Numbered from the stretch's first letter, positions 1-6,194 are shown. The stretch: 6,928 bases of DNA from Bryobacterales bacterium (GCA_003164075.1 PLRZ01000170.1:33026-39953); one strand, 5' to 3'. The notes: generated by a model not told the origin, from the sequence alone. Numbers and translations are program-made.

Positions 1-96
1 GGGGCGACATCAGGAGTTCTGAACTGCGGCCTGCGGTTCTTTGCACAGCGCCGCAGGAGCGCCGGAGAGCCAAAAGCTCTGCATGCCAAAATCTCG
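1..96. other. Non-coding flank downstream of the TPR gene, with weak hairpins
   Basis: This is the tail after the TPR gene's TAA stop. I see no supported gene here. Two small stem-loops are visible: AGAGC/GCTCT with a CAAAA loop at 66-80, and CTGCGG (31-36, or alternatively 24-29) with CCGCAG (51-56). Neither is followed by a T-run in the direction of minus-strand transcription, so they are poor matches to an intrinsic terminator. A CAT at 8-10 could be the ATG of a further minus-strand gene, but only three codons would fall inside the window and no ribosome-binding site precedes it, so I do not call it. Confidence 0.4.
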
Positions 97-1284
97 TTAC
101 GGCGAGCCGGCGGCACAGCCGGCCGCTACGGCCTGGGCTTCCGCCTTGGGGAAGTAGGGCGAAACCGAAGCGAGCGATCGCTCCAGATATTGGCGCGAGG
201 CGCCGCAAAATCCCGAGGCCACGGCGGAAAGATGGCGCCACGCCAACGCGTCCGGACGGAGCGCCGGAGGGATATCGAAATTCAGCGCGCTGGCGAATTC
301 CTCTTCGGCTCGGGAGTAGTCTTTACGGCGATAAAAAAGGATGCCGCGATAGAGATGCGCCTCGCCCGATGCCAGGTCCGTGGCGTCGGCGAACGCCGTA
401 CGGCTGGCCAGGTTGTAGTCGGCCAGCGCGGGCTCCGGCTGGCCGGACAGTTCCTTGGCGCGCGCCCGCAGGAAATAGGCGCGCGCGCTCGGCGGAGAGA
501 TCTGCAGCGCCCGGTCGAGCGTGGCGATGGCCGTGGCAGGTTCGCCCGACAGGATCTGCGCGCCGCCCAGTTCGGTGAGGAGTGGCGGGATGTCCGCCGG
601 CGGGCCGAGACGGAGCGCCAATGAAGGGTTGGCCTGACCTTGCGCGCTCGTCCAAATGTCCAGGGTCTGGCGATAATGGGCGGCGGCCTCGGAGTAATGG
701 CCGGATTGGAAGGCCTTCAGGCCGGCCACATAGGCGGACCAGCCGGACTCCGGGCGGCCGGAGAATTGTCCCGCGGCCTCGTCCGGGTTGCCGCGGTTCA
801 GGGCCAGCCAACCCAACCAGAGATTGGCGGTGGGCACGAACGGCACGCACGACGCGGGACACGCGTCGGGCCGCTTCCAGGTAGGCTCATCGGCGATATG
901 TCCGGCTTGGCGCGCGATCCACGCGAGCATGTTGGCGCCGGAGCGTTCCAGTTCCGCCGCGGCATCGGTAAATGCCGCCGGAGCGCGCGTGATGGCGGCC
1001 ACCGCGAGCTGGCAGAAACCCTTGCGGTAGTGGAGTTCGGATTCCTCGCCGGGGAGCGCCACCGATACCATGGCGGCCTGCGTTTGCACGCATGCGGAGG
1101 CGTCGGCCAGCACCGGAGCGGCAGCACGATCCACGCGATCGAAGGCGGCCGCCGCGGCTTGCAGCATGGCCAGATGCTCCTTGTCGGCGGCCAAGAGCAC
1201 AGAAGAGAAGACCATGCTCGCCACGGAGACACAGAGACAAAGATAGCGGCAGCGCGCGCTTGGACTTTCCGCCCGTCCCCCCAT
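97..1284 (-). CDS. Predicted secreted tetratricopeptide-repeat protein, last gene of the efflux operon
   Basis: This 395-residue protein has an N-terminus that looks like a Sec signal: basic residues to about 13, a hydrophobic core at 14-32, and likely cleavage after LLAA near residue 33. The body is alpha-helical and Ala-rich. TPR-like helix pairs with the usual small-residue/aromatic pattern lie at about 184-213, 233-266, 267-296 and 307-336; 153-177 may be another. The predicted mature part has six cysteines (65, 91, 142, 146, 360, 390), including a CPASC pair, so disulphides in the periplasm are plausible (inference). TPR domains bind proteins or peptides; no enzyme motif is visible. It starts 7 bp after the adaptor stop, so it is probably co-transcribed with the pump and could be an envelope scaffold for it, but its function is unknown. 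The start is uncertain. The ATG at 1284 gives a full signal peptide but lacks a Shine-Dalgarno. The ATG at 1215, preceded by GGCGAG, would leave only a short hydrophobic leader without basic residues. Confidence 0.8.
   Translation of the reverse strand: MGGRAESPSARCRYLCLCVSVASMVFSSVLLAADKEHLAMLQAAAAAFDRVDRAAAPVLADASACVQTQAAMVSVALPGEESELHYRKGFCQLAVAAITRAPAAFTDAAAELERSGANMLAWIARQAGHIADEPTWKRPDACPASCVPFVPTANLWLGWLALNRGNPDEAAGQFSGRPESGWSAYVAGLKAFQSGHYSEAAAHYRQTLDIWTSAQGQANPSLALRLGPPADIPPLLTELGGAQILSGEPATAIATLDRALQISPPSARAYFLRARAKELSGQPEPALADYNLASRTAFADATDLASGEAHLYRGILFYRRKDYSRAEEEFASALNFDIPPALRPDALAWRHLSAVASGFCGASRQYLERSLASVSPYFPKAEAQAVAAGCAAGSP
1222..1237 (+). repeat. Copy 1 of a 16-bp 'CGGAGACNCNGAGA' motif, inside the TPR gene's signal region
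   Basis: The plus strand reads CACGGAGACACAGAGA. It matches the minus-strand copy at 4278-4293 (CGCGGAGACGCGGAGA) at 13 of 16 positions, and all three differences are A/G. On the coding strand of the TPR gene it encodes most of the LCLCVSV stretch of the signal peptide. From memory, similar motifs are scattered between genes in several bacterial phyla, including Acidobacteria; that recollection has not been checked by a search. Confidence 0.5.
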
Positions 1285-1291
1285 GCGTCTA

Positions 1292-2581
1292 TTATCGCGT
1301 GAAGATAGTGACGTCGACGTTCATGCCGGGGCGCAGCACCAGGCCATCGGTCCGGTCGACCAGTATCTTCACCGGAATGCGCTGCACCACCTTGACGAAA
1401 TTGCCGGTAGCGTTCTCGGGAGGCAGCAGGCTCATGCGCGAGCCGGTAGCGCCGGCGATGGAGTCCACGTGGCCAATCACGCTCTTACCGTACATATCGA
1501 CCTGGATTTCGGCCCTCTGGCCGGGCTTCACGTCGGCCAACTGGGTCTCCTTGAAATTGGCGGTCACCCAGGTATCCTGCAGCGGGATGAGGGTCATCAG
1601 GCCTTGACCGGGCTGTACGATCTGGCCCACTTCCACGCTCTTGCGCGTGACCGTGCCATCAATGGGAGCCGTAATGGTGGTATAGCCGAGCATCAATTCG
1701 GCGGCTTCCAGGCGGGCGCGCGCGGCTTCCACGGCGGCGGCGGCGGTGCCCGCATCGGCGGTGCGAACATCCACCTGCTTGCGGTTGGCCACGGTGGTCT
1801 CCACTTGCGCCTTGGCGGTATTCACATGGGACAGGGCGGAATCGAGAGCGGCCTTGCGAATAGCCGCGTCCTTCTGCGCCGACGCCAGCTTTTCCTGCGC
1901 CGCGTGCAGATCGCTGTCCGCCACCTTGGCCGCGGCCACGTAGGAATCGTACTGCAGTTGCGAGATCTCGGCTTTGTCGACCAAAGGCTTCATGCGCGCC
2001 AGATCGGCTTGGGCGCGATCGCTACTGGCTTGCTTGGAGGCCACGTTGGCCTGGGCGTATGCCAGGTCGGAACTGTTGGCCTGATCGTAGGCAATGCGGG
2101 CGCGTTCCACTTCGGTCTGGGAATCGGCCAACTGCGCCGACGCCACGGTGTTGCCGGATTCGGTGGTGTCGTTGATCCACGGCACGGTCACGCGGGCCGC
2201 CCGCAACTGCCCTTCGGCCTGCGACACCGCCGCTTTGGCGATATCCACTGCGGCCTGGTAATCGCGCGGATCGATGCGCACCAGCACTTCTCCGGCTTTC
2301 ACCGTCTGGTTGTCGATGACCGCCACTTCGATCACGTTGCCGGAGATCTTGGGCGCGATGGCGCTGATGTGTCCATCGACATTGGCGTCATCCGACGAGA
2401 CGCGGTCGCGGAAATGCATGTAGGCGGCGTAGACCGCAATGGCGACCAGCAGCAGCAGTACCAACGCGACCGCCACCTTGATGGGCGAGCCGCTGCGCCG
2501 CGCCGCCGGGGTTGTCTCCAACGTGTCTTGGGAAGGTGTCACCTTTTGTCCCTCTTTCTCTGATAGCAAACTTTGTGTCAT
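1292..2581 (-). CDS. emrA: EmrA/HlyD-family membrane fusion protein (periplasmic adaptor of the efflux pump)
   Basis: This 429-residue adaptor links the inner-membrane transporter to the outer-membrane channel. In order it has a short cytoplasmic tail, one membrane helix at about 35-54, a first lipoyl half-motif at about 73-105 (SAIAPKISGNVIEV...GEVLVRIDP), and a long Ala/Gln/Lys/Asp-rich coiled-coil hairpin at about 108-298. The second lipoyl half follows at about 302-336 (ITAPIDGTVTRKSVEVGQIV), then a beta-barrel at about 337-428 that includes WVTANFKETQ and VKPGQRAEIQVD. This layout and the uncleaved anchor are typical of EmrA rather than RND-type AcrA, and the length is slightly above the roughly 390 residues of E. 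coli EmrA. The frame stays open upstream to 2671, but I chose 2581 because its ATG overlaps the transporter's TGA as ATGA and has AGGTGG 7 nt before it. The substrate cannot be deduced. Confidence 0.95.
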   Translation of the reverse strand: MTQSLLSEKEGQKVTPSQDTLETTPAARRSGSPIKVAVALVLLLLVAIAVYAAYMHFRDRVSSDDANVDGHISAIAPKISGNVIEVAVIDNQTVKAGEVLVRIDPRDYQAAVDIAKAAVSQAEGQLRAARVTVPWINDTTESGNTVASAQLADSQTEVERARIAYDQANSSDLAYAQANVASKQASSDRAQADLARMKPLVDKAEISQLQYDSYVAAAKVADSDLHAAQEKLASAQKDAAIRKAALDSALSHVNTAKAQVETTVANRKQVDVRTADAGTAAAAVEAARARLEAAELMLGYTTITAPIDGTVTRKSVEVGQIVQPGQGLMTLIPLQDTWVTANFKETQLADVKPGQRAEIQVDMYGKSVIGHVDSIAGATGSRMSLLPPENATGNFVKVVQRIPVKILVDRTDGLVLRPGMNVDVTIFTR

Positions 2582-2594
2582 TCCACCACCACCT
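2578..2594 (-). promoter_or_regulatory. ATGA stop/start overlap with Shine-Dalgarno AGGTGG
   Basis: On the minus strand the transporter ends GTG GTG GTG GAA TGA and the adaptor's ATG shares four bases with that stop (2581-2578). AGGTGG (2594-2589) lies 7 nt upstream of the ATG, inside the last transporter codons. This arrangement normally couples translation of the downstream gene to termination of the upstream one, which suits two subunits of one complex. The overlap is seen directly; coupling is inferred. Confidence 0.85.
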
Positions 2595-4149
2595 GGCCCG
2601 CTGCCGGCTTCACCTTTTTGACGAAAAACAGTAACGGGATGACCAGGAGGAACAGCGTACCCATCACCCAAAACGCGTCGGCAAAAGCCAGCATATTGGC
2701 TTGCCGCAACATGCTGCCGTAGATCAGGCCCTGCGCCTGGAGCGCGGCATCGTGCGTGGAAGACCCGCCGGCGCGCAAGGTGGCCGCCGCGCCGGCCAGC
2801 GCCTCGCGATAACGGAAGTCGTAGGGCGTGAGGTGCGCCACCAGCACCGTCTGGTGAAACTGGGCGCGGCGGGCCAGCAGCGTAGTCGCCGTGGCGATTC
2901 CCGAACTGCCCCCGATGTTGCGCGCCAGATTAAAAAGCCCGGTGGCATAGTTGGTGCGCTCCTTGGGGATGTAGGCAAAAGCCGTCGCACTGATCGGCAC
3001 GAAGAGAAATGCCAGGCCGAGACTTTGGACCAGACGGCTCCACAGCGCGGTGCCATAGTCGATCTGCAAATTGAAATTGGCCATGCGGTACAATCCCAAA
3101 GACGTGACCGCCACCCCGAAAATCATCAGCCAGCGCGGCTGATACTTGCGCACCAGAATTCCCACCACCGGGAGGCAGACCACGATCACCAGTCCGCCGG
3201 GCGAGAGCACCAGCCCGCTCATCATGGCGGTGTAACCCAGCAAGGTTTGCAGGAACAGGGGCATCAGGGCGGTGCTGGCGTAAAGGACGAATCCCAGCAC
3301 CAGCATGGTGACCGTGGCCAGCGTATAGTTGCGGTCCTTGAGAATATGAAAGTCGATGATCGGTTCCTTCTGCCACAACTCCCAGAAGACCACGGCGATC
3401 AGGCAGAAAACCATGATGACGGTGAAGGCGACGATGAAGTGGGAAGAGAACCAGTCTTCCTTCTGCCCTTCGTCGAGCACCACTTCGAGGGCGCCGAGAC
3501 CCAGCGCAAGCAGGCCGAAGCCCACGTAGTCGATCTTGAAGCCCTTGCCCAGACTCTTGCGCTTGAGATACGGCGGGTCGAAGATGAGGAGCGCGGTGAG
3601 CACCATCGACAAAATGCCCACGGGAATATTGATGAAGAAAATCCAGCGCCAAGTGTAATTATCGGTGATCCAGCCGCCCAGCGTGGGCCCAATCACCGGC
3701 GCCACCACCACCCCCATGCCATAGACGGCCATCGCCATACCTTGCTTTTCGCGCGGGAAACTCTCCACCAGGATGGCCTGCGAGACGGGTTGCAGCGCGC
3801 CGCCGCCAATTCCCTGCAGCACCCGGAAAAAAATCAGCGCGCCGAGCGAGGGCGCGATGCCGCAGAGAAACGAGCTGACCGTGAAGATCGCCACGCAGAT
3901 CATATAGAAGCGCTTGCGGCCGAGCAGCATGGAGAACCATCCGCCCATCGGCAGAATGATGGCATTTGCCACCAGGTAGGAAGTCAGCATCCAGGTGGAC
4001 TCGTCCATGCTGGCCGAAAGACTGCCGGCGATGTGAGGCAGCGAAACGTTAGCCACGCTGGTGTCCAGCACCTCCATGAAGGTGGCCAGCATCACCGTCA
4101 TGGCGATGACCCAGGGGCTGACACCCCGATGCCAGGAAACGTCGTGCAC
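2578..4149 (-). CDS. emrB: EmrB/QacA-type DHA2 major facilitator drug:H+ antiporter
   Basis: This inner-membrane transporter of 523 residues has a hydrophobicity pattern consistent with 14 helices; members of this family export hydrophobic or toxic compounds by exchange with protons. Family motifs are clear: LDTSVANVSLP in helix 1 (28-38, with D29), the motif-A loop ending LGRKRF (76-81), RVLQGIGGG in helix 4 (109-117, motif B arginine R109), and the antiporter motif C with GPTLGG (154-159). The DHA2 signature WRWIFFINIPVG lies at 167-178. Length is normal and no frameshift is visible. The start is GTG at 4149. In-frame TAG at 4186-4188 limits the choice, no ATG lies between, and the next ATG (codon 17) would cut into helix 1. 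There is no good Shine-Dalgarno before the GTG. The gene follows the channel gene and overlaps the adaptor. The order B before A is the reverse of E. coli emrAB. Confidence 0.95.
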   Translation of the reverse strand: MHDVSWHRGVSPWVIAMTVMLATFMEVLDTSVANVSLPHIAGSLSASMDESTWMLTSYLVANAIILPMGGWFSMLLGRKRFYMICVAIFTVSSFLCGIAPSLGALIFFRVLQGIGGGALQPVSQAILVESFPREKQGMAMAVYGMGVVVAPVIGPTLGGWITDNYTWRWIFFINIPVGILSMVLTALLIFDPPYLKRKSLGKGFKIDYVGFGLLALGLGALEVVLDEGQKEDWFSSHFIVAFTVIMVFCLIAVVFWELWQKEPIIDFHILKDRNYTLATVTMLVLGFVLYASTALMPLFLQTLLGYTAMMSGLVLSPGGLVIVVCLPVVGILVRKYQPRWLMIFGVAVTSLGLYRMANFNLQIDYGTALWSRLVQSLGLAFLFVPISATAFAYIPKERTNYATGLFNLARNIGGSSGIATATTLLARRAQFHQTVLVAHLTPYDFRYREALAGAAATLRAGGSSTHDAALQAQGLIYGSMLRQANMLAFADAFWVMGTLFLLVIPLLFFVKKVKPAAGQVVVE

Positions 4150-4156
4150 GTCGGAG

Positions 4157-4180
4157 TTACTCGGCGTAGAGCGCCTCCAT
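4157..4180 (-). repeat. Degenerate repeat of the channel gene's 3' end, copy C (reads MEALYAE-stop)
   Basis: On the minus strand this 24-bp stretch reads ATG GAG GCG CTC TAC GCC GAG TAA, which would encode MEALYAE and stop. The true end of the channel gene (4359-4336) is ATG GAG ACG CTC TAT GCG AAG TAG, or METLYAK and stop. Nineteen of 24 bases match. The mini-frame ends 7 bp before the transporter's GTG start, so ribosomes translating it could conceivably help initiation there; this is inference. Confidence 0.6.
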
Positions 4181-4197
4181 GACGGCTACAGCCGGTA

Positions 4198-4224
4198 GTG
4201 GGACAGGCGGCGCCGCCTGCCCAC
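4198..4224. repeat. 27-bp near-perfect palindrome (GC-rich hairpin) between channel and transporter genes
   Basis: The arms GTGGGACAGGCGGC and GCCGCCTGCCCAC are complementary over 13 bp except for one bulged A at 4203. The centre GGCGCC is itself palindromic, so a few central bases would form the loop. It lies about 50 bp upstream of the transporter start and has no T-tract on either side, so it does not look like a standard intrinsic terminator. It could act as an mRNA-stabilising or attenuating hairpin, or be a REP-like dispersed palindrome. The structure is seen directly; any function is inference. Confidence 0.7.
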
Positions 4225-4250
4225 TCGGTTGGCGCGGAGTCTTATGGCGG

Positions 4251-4271
4251 CTACCCGGCATAGAGCGTCCT
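4251..4271 (-). repeat. Degenerate repeat of the channel gene's 3' end, copy B (reads RTLYAG-stop)
   Basis: The minus strand reads AGG ACG CTC TAT GCC GGG TAG. Twelve consecutive bases (GACGCTCTATGC) are identical to the real end of the channel gene, followed by a stop codon at the matching position; 16 of 19 bases match from GACG to TAG. It lies 84 bp after the true gene end, and the 16-bp CGGAGAC-type motif lies between the two copies. Confidence 0.6.
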
Positions 4272-4277
4272 GCTCGT

Positions 4278-4293
4278 TCTCCGCGTCTCCGCG
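4278..4293 (-). repeat. Copy 2 of the 16-bp 'CGGAGACNCNGAGA' motif
   Basis: On the minus strand it reads CGCGGAGACGCGGAGA, preceded by TTCAC and followed by ACGAG. It matches the copy at 1222-1237 with three A/G changes. It lies in the spacer bounded by the GACGCTCTATGC direct repeats at the end of the channel gene and at 4251-4271, so the spacer may be an inserted or duplicated segment. Confidence 0.5.
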
Positions 4294-4335
4294 GTGAACT
4301 TGTATTGTTCCTGGTTCTGAGCCGGGGCTCCCGCG

Positions 4336-4359
4336 CTACTTCGCATAGAGCGTCTCCAT
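4336..4359 (-). repeat. Reference copy (A) of the repeat: true 3' end of the channel gene
   Basis: These are the last seven codons plus TAG of the TolC-family gene, encoding METLYAK. They are listed because two degenerate copies follow at 4271-4251 and 4180-4157 on the same strand. Measured between the shared core (GC[A/G]TAGAGCG on the plus strand, starting at 4343, 4259 and 4164), the spacings are 84 and 95 bp. Confidence 0.6.
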
Positions 4360-5658
4360 TTGGCCAACGGCATACGCCAGGCTGGCGCGGGCCTGGTTGT
4401 AGCGATAGAGGGCGCCGATCTGATTGTCGTTGGCGCGCGCCAGCTCATCCTGCGCGGTGATTACTTCGATGTTGTTGGTGACGCCGGCCTGAAAACGGTC
4501 GCGCGCCTGGGTGACTTCTTCGCGCGCCAACTGGATTCCGAGATTGGCGACGGTGACTTCGTTGCGGGCGGCGTCCACTTGCGCCACGGCGGTCTTCACC
4601 TCCAGGGCGATGCGGTTGCGCAGATCGGTTTCCTGTTGCTGGAGTTGGCGGATGGCCAGATCGGCCTTGGCGCGATCAGCCTGGATGCGTCCGCCGGTGA
4701 AAATCGGAAAGATCACGCTGCCTTCATATTGGTAGAACGGAATGACGGAGTCGGGAGTCAGGCCCTGTTGGAACCAAAAGCCGCTGAATTGGACTTTGGG
4801 CAGACGCTGATCGGCAGCGGTACGGGCTTCCAGCGCGGCGCGGTCTTCTTCGCTGCGCAAAGCGCGAAGTTCGGGACGCGCGGCGTAGGCTTTATCCAGG
4901 GTCTGGTCGAGCGAGATATCGGGAGTATCGAAGAAGCTGACCTCATCGGCGATTTCGAGGGTGCGGCGCGGGTCGACATTGAGCAGGCGCGCCAAGCCGT
5001 AAAGCGAAGTCTCGAGCTGGGTGCGGGCCACGATGACGCGCTGCTTTTCGTTCTGCAGTTGGACGTTGCCGCGCAGGGTGTCGATGCCGGTGCCGACGCC
5101 GTTTTTCTGCAGGTCGGCCGATTGATCGTATACCGCCTGGGCGAGATCGACGCGCGATTGCGCGGCTGCCACGTCGGCAGCGGCGCGCTGGCAGCCAAGG
5201 TACTGCGAGACCACCAGCATGACGCTCTCTTCGCGCGCGCTGATTTCCTGCGCGCGGCGGGTATCGATGCCCATTTGGGAGGATTTGTAGCGGCGCCACA
5301 GGGTGAGATCGAAGACGGGCGCGTTGACAACCACGCCGGCCTGAAAAACCTCAAACGGCCCGACGTGCTGCGGGATCCCGGGGAAGTTGAGCCCGATCTC
5401 GGCCTGAATATTGAGACGGTTGACGGCCTCCGACACGCTCCCGTTGGCCTGGGGCAGCAACTGGGAGCGGGCCAGGAGGCGATCCTGCACGCTCTGCGAG
5501 ACTTGCAGGTTAGCCAGGATGACTTGCGGATTCTGTTTGAGGGCCAGGCCCACGGCATCCTTGAGCGTCAGTTTCAACGGGGCGGTGTCCTGCGCCAGGC
5601 AGGTCCATGCCAACCCCAGGGAGAGTAGAACGCCGCGTTTCATCCACGTCTTGAACAT
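4336..5658 (-). CDS. TolC-family outer-membrane efflux channel
   Basis: This 440-residue protein should trimerise into the outer-membrane channel and periplasmic tunnel through which the EmrAB-type pump discharges. It has a signal peptide (MFKTWMKRG, hydrophobic core 9-20, probable cleavage near LAQ at 21-23) and then two structurally repeated OEP halves, about 29-222 and 245-435. The family's opening pattern LTLKDAVGLALKQNP sits at 30-44. The matching helix-turn motifs of the two halves are GVGTGIDTLRGNVQL (187-201) and RFQAGVTNNIEVITAQDEL (388-406). The two beta-strand regions are around 73-115 and 288-320. The frame is open upstream to 5841, but that extension is polar and Arg/His-rich, would bury the signal peptide and would cover the divergent promoter region, so I take the ATG at 5658. 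The ATG at 5643 (MKRGVLL) is also possible. It is the first gene of the operon and lies 186 bp ahead of the transporter. Confidence 0.93.
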   Translation of the reverse strand: MFKTWMKRGVLLSLGLAWTCLAQDTAPLKLTLKDAVGLALKQNPQVILANLQVSQSVQDRLLARSQLLPQANGSVSEAVNRLNIQAEIGLNFPGIPQHVGPFEVFQAGVVVNAPVFDLTLWRRYKSSQMGIDTRRAQEISAREESVMLVVSQYLGCQRAAADVAAAQSRVDLAQAVYDQSADLQKNGVGTGIDTLRGNVQLQNEKQRVIVARTQLETSLYGLARLLNVDPRRTLEIADEVSFFDTPDISLDQTLDKAYAARPELRALRSEEDRAALEARTAADQRLPKVQFSGFWFQQGLTPDSVIPFYQYEGSVIFPIFTGGRIQADRAKADLAIRQLQQQETDLRNRIALEVKTAVAQVDAARNEVTVANLGIQLAREEVTQARDRFQAGVTNNIEVITAQDELARANDNQIGALYRYNQARASLAYAVGQMETLYAK

Positions 5659-5693
5659 GTTGGTTCTCGCTTTCGGGTGGTGCAACTCTGAGG

Positions 5694-5707
5694 CCAATTG
5701 TAATTGG
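5694..5707 (-). promoter_or_regulatory. Candidate operator and -10 element for the efflux operon
   Basis: CCAATT-GT-AATTGG is a perfect 6-bp inverted repeat with a 2-bp centre, in otherwise GC-rich DNA. On the minus strand its centre reads TACAAT (5702-5697), a good sigma-70-type -10 hexamer placed 38 bp before the channel gene's ATG. No convincing -35 hexamer lies 16-18 bp upstream of it (TATCTT is the sequence at 17 bp). A dimeric TetR- or MarR-type repressor binding over the -10 would fit efflux control, but no regulator gene is in the window and the binding protein is unknown. Confidence 0.4.
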
Positions 5708-5839
5708 TGGAAGCGATTGAAGATAGGGCGGCGAGGATTGGGGAGTCGTGCCAATATTTGGGCAGTCAACGGCGTGTGCCTGTCGCGGCGGGCGAATCGT
5801 GCGAGACTATTCGCAATTATGGGCGATTTTCCATAGTTC

Positions 5840-6166
5840 ATGAAGCATCCCGCGAACAGGATTGCGCCGGCCGGGCAGGCGACCCCGGGAGTCGAAGGCT
5901 ACATATTCGATGGCGCGGACGGCAGCCAGATGGCGTTCTGGAACTGCCGCGAGACGGCGGCATCGGCGGCGCACACCCACGAATTCGACGAATATATGAT
6001 GGTGGTCGAAGGCTCCTATAGCCTAATTATCGACGGGGAGCGGATTTCGCTGCATGCCGGCCAGGAGTATTTTATTCCCCGGGGCGTGGTGCATGGCGGC
6101 GAAGTGCTCGGCGGGACAAGGACGATCCATGCGTTTGGCGGTCATCGGGCCGATCGCGCAGTGTGA
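5840..6166 (+). CDS. Small single-domain cupin protein
   Basis: This 108-residue cupin_2-type beta-barrel is probably cytoplasmic and metal-binding. Motif 1 is complete: H45-T-H47-E-F-D-E51 with six residues then G58 (HxHxxxE-x6-G). Motif 2 is GQEYFIPRGVVH, with G74, P80, G82 and H85. Predicted metal ligands are H45, H47, E51 and H85. The C-terminus has a TRTIHAFGGHRA stretch. Cupins of this size range from sugar-binding or sensing proteins to small dioxygenases and isomerases, so no reaction can be assigned. It is divergent from the channel gene, separated by 181 bp. The ATG at 5840 has no evident Shine-Dalgarno, so the message may be weakly translated or leaderless. A role in pump regulation is possible only by proximity. 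Confidence 0.88.
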   Translation: MKHPANRIAPAGQATPGVEGYIFDGADGSQMAFWNCRETAASAAHTHEFDEYMMVVEGSYSLIIDGERISLHAGQEYFIPRGVVHGGEVLGGTRTIHAFGGHRADRAV

Positions 6167-6194
6167 TATTTTGATTCTTGGCAAGTGATCCGCG

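Noticed and set aside
66..80. Hairpin after the TPR gene as a rho-independent terminator
   Set aside because: The stem is only 5 bp and no T-run follows in the direction of transcription.
640..1302. 220-codon plus-strand open frame opposite the TPR gene
   Set aside because: The TPR frame has a signal peptide, helix-repeat pattern and operon position; the opposite frame has an Arg/Gly-rich translation typical of a shadow.
1283..2563. 426-codon plus-strand open frame opposite the adaptor gene
   Set aside because: It mirrors the adaptor, with a Gly/His-rich low-complexity translation and no domain. The adaptor has clear lipoyl and coiled-coil features.
2582..2671. 30-residue N-terminal extension of the adaptor
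   Set aside because: It lies within the transporter's coding end, while the internal ATG has AGGTGG at 7 nt and forms the ATGA overlap.
2701..4182. 493-codon plus-strand open frame opposite the transporter gene
   Set aside because: It is antisense to a complete, motif-bearing DHA2 transporter. Its translation is rich in His, Gln, Arg and Gly with no recognisable domain, as expected of a GC-rich shadow frame.
4251..4448. 65-codon minus-strand frame spanning the channel gene's end and the gap
   Set aside because: It is out of frame with the channel over the shared part and Arg/Ser/Ala-rich. Only its last residues (RTLYAG) are of interest, as repeat copy B.
5599..5601. Cysteine at residue 20 of the channel protein as a lipoprotein site
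   Set aside because: The preceding residues A-W-T do not fit a lipobox, and LAQ-D just after fits ordinary signal-peptidase cleavage better.
4360..5628. 422-codon plus-strand open frame opposite the channel gene
   Set aside because: It is antisense to a clear TolC-family gene. The Asp/Gly/Leu-rich translation lacks any family pattern.
5764..5769. TTGACT -35-like hexamer on the minus strand
   Set aside because: No acceptable -10 sequence lies 16-18 bp downstream on that strand, and it is too far from TACAAT at 5702-5697 to pair with it.
5659..5841. 61-residue N-terminal extension of the channel protein
   Set aside because: It would place an Arg/His-rich segment before a clear signal peptide and cover the divergent promoter region, and its start overlaps the cupin's ATG.
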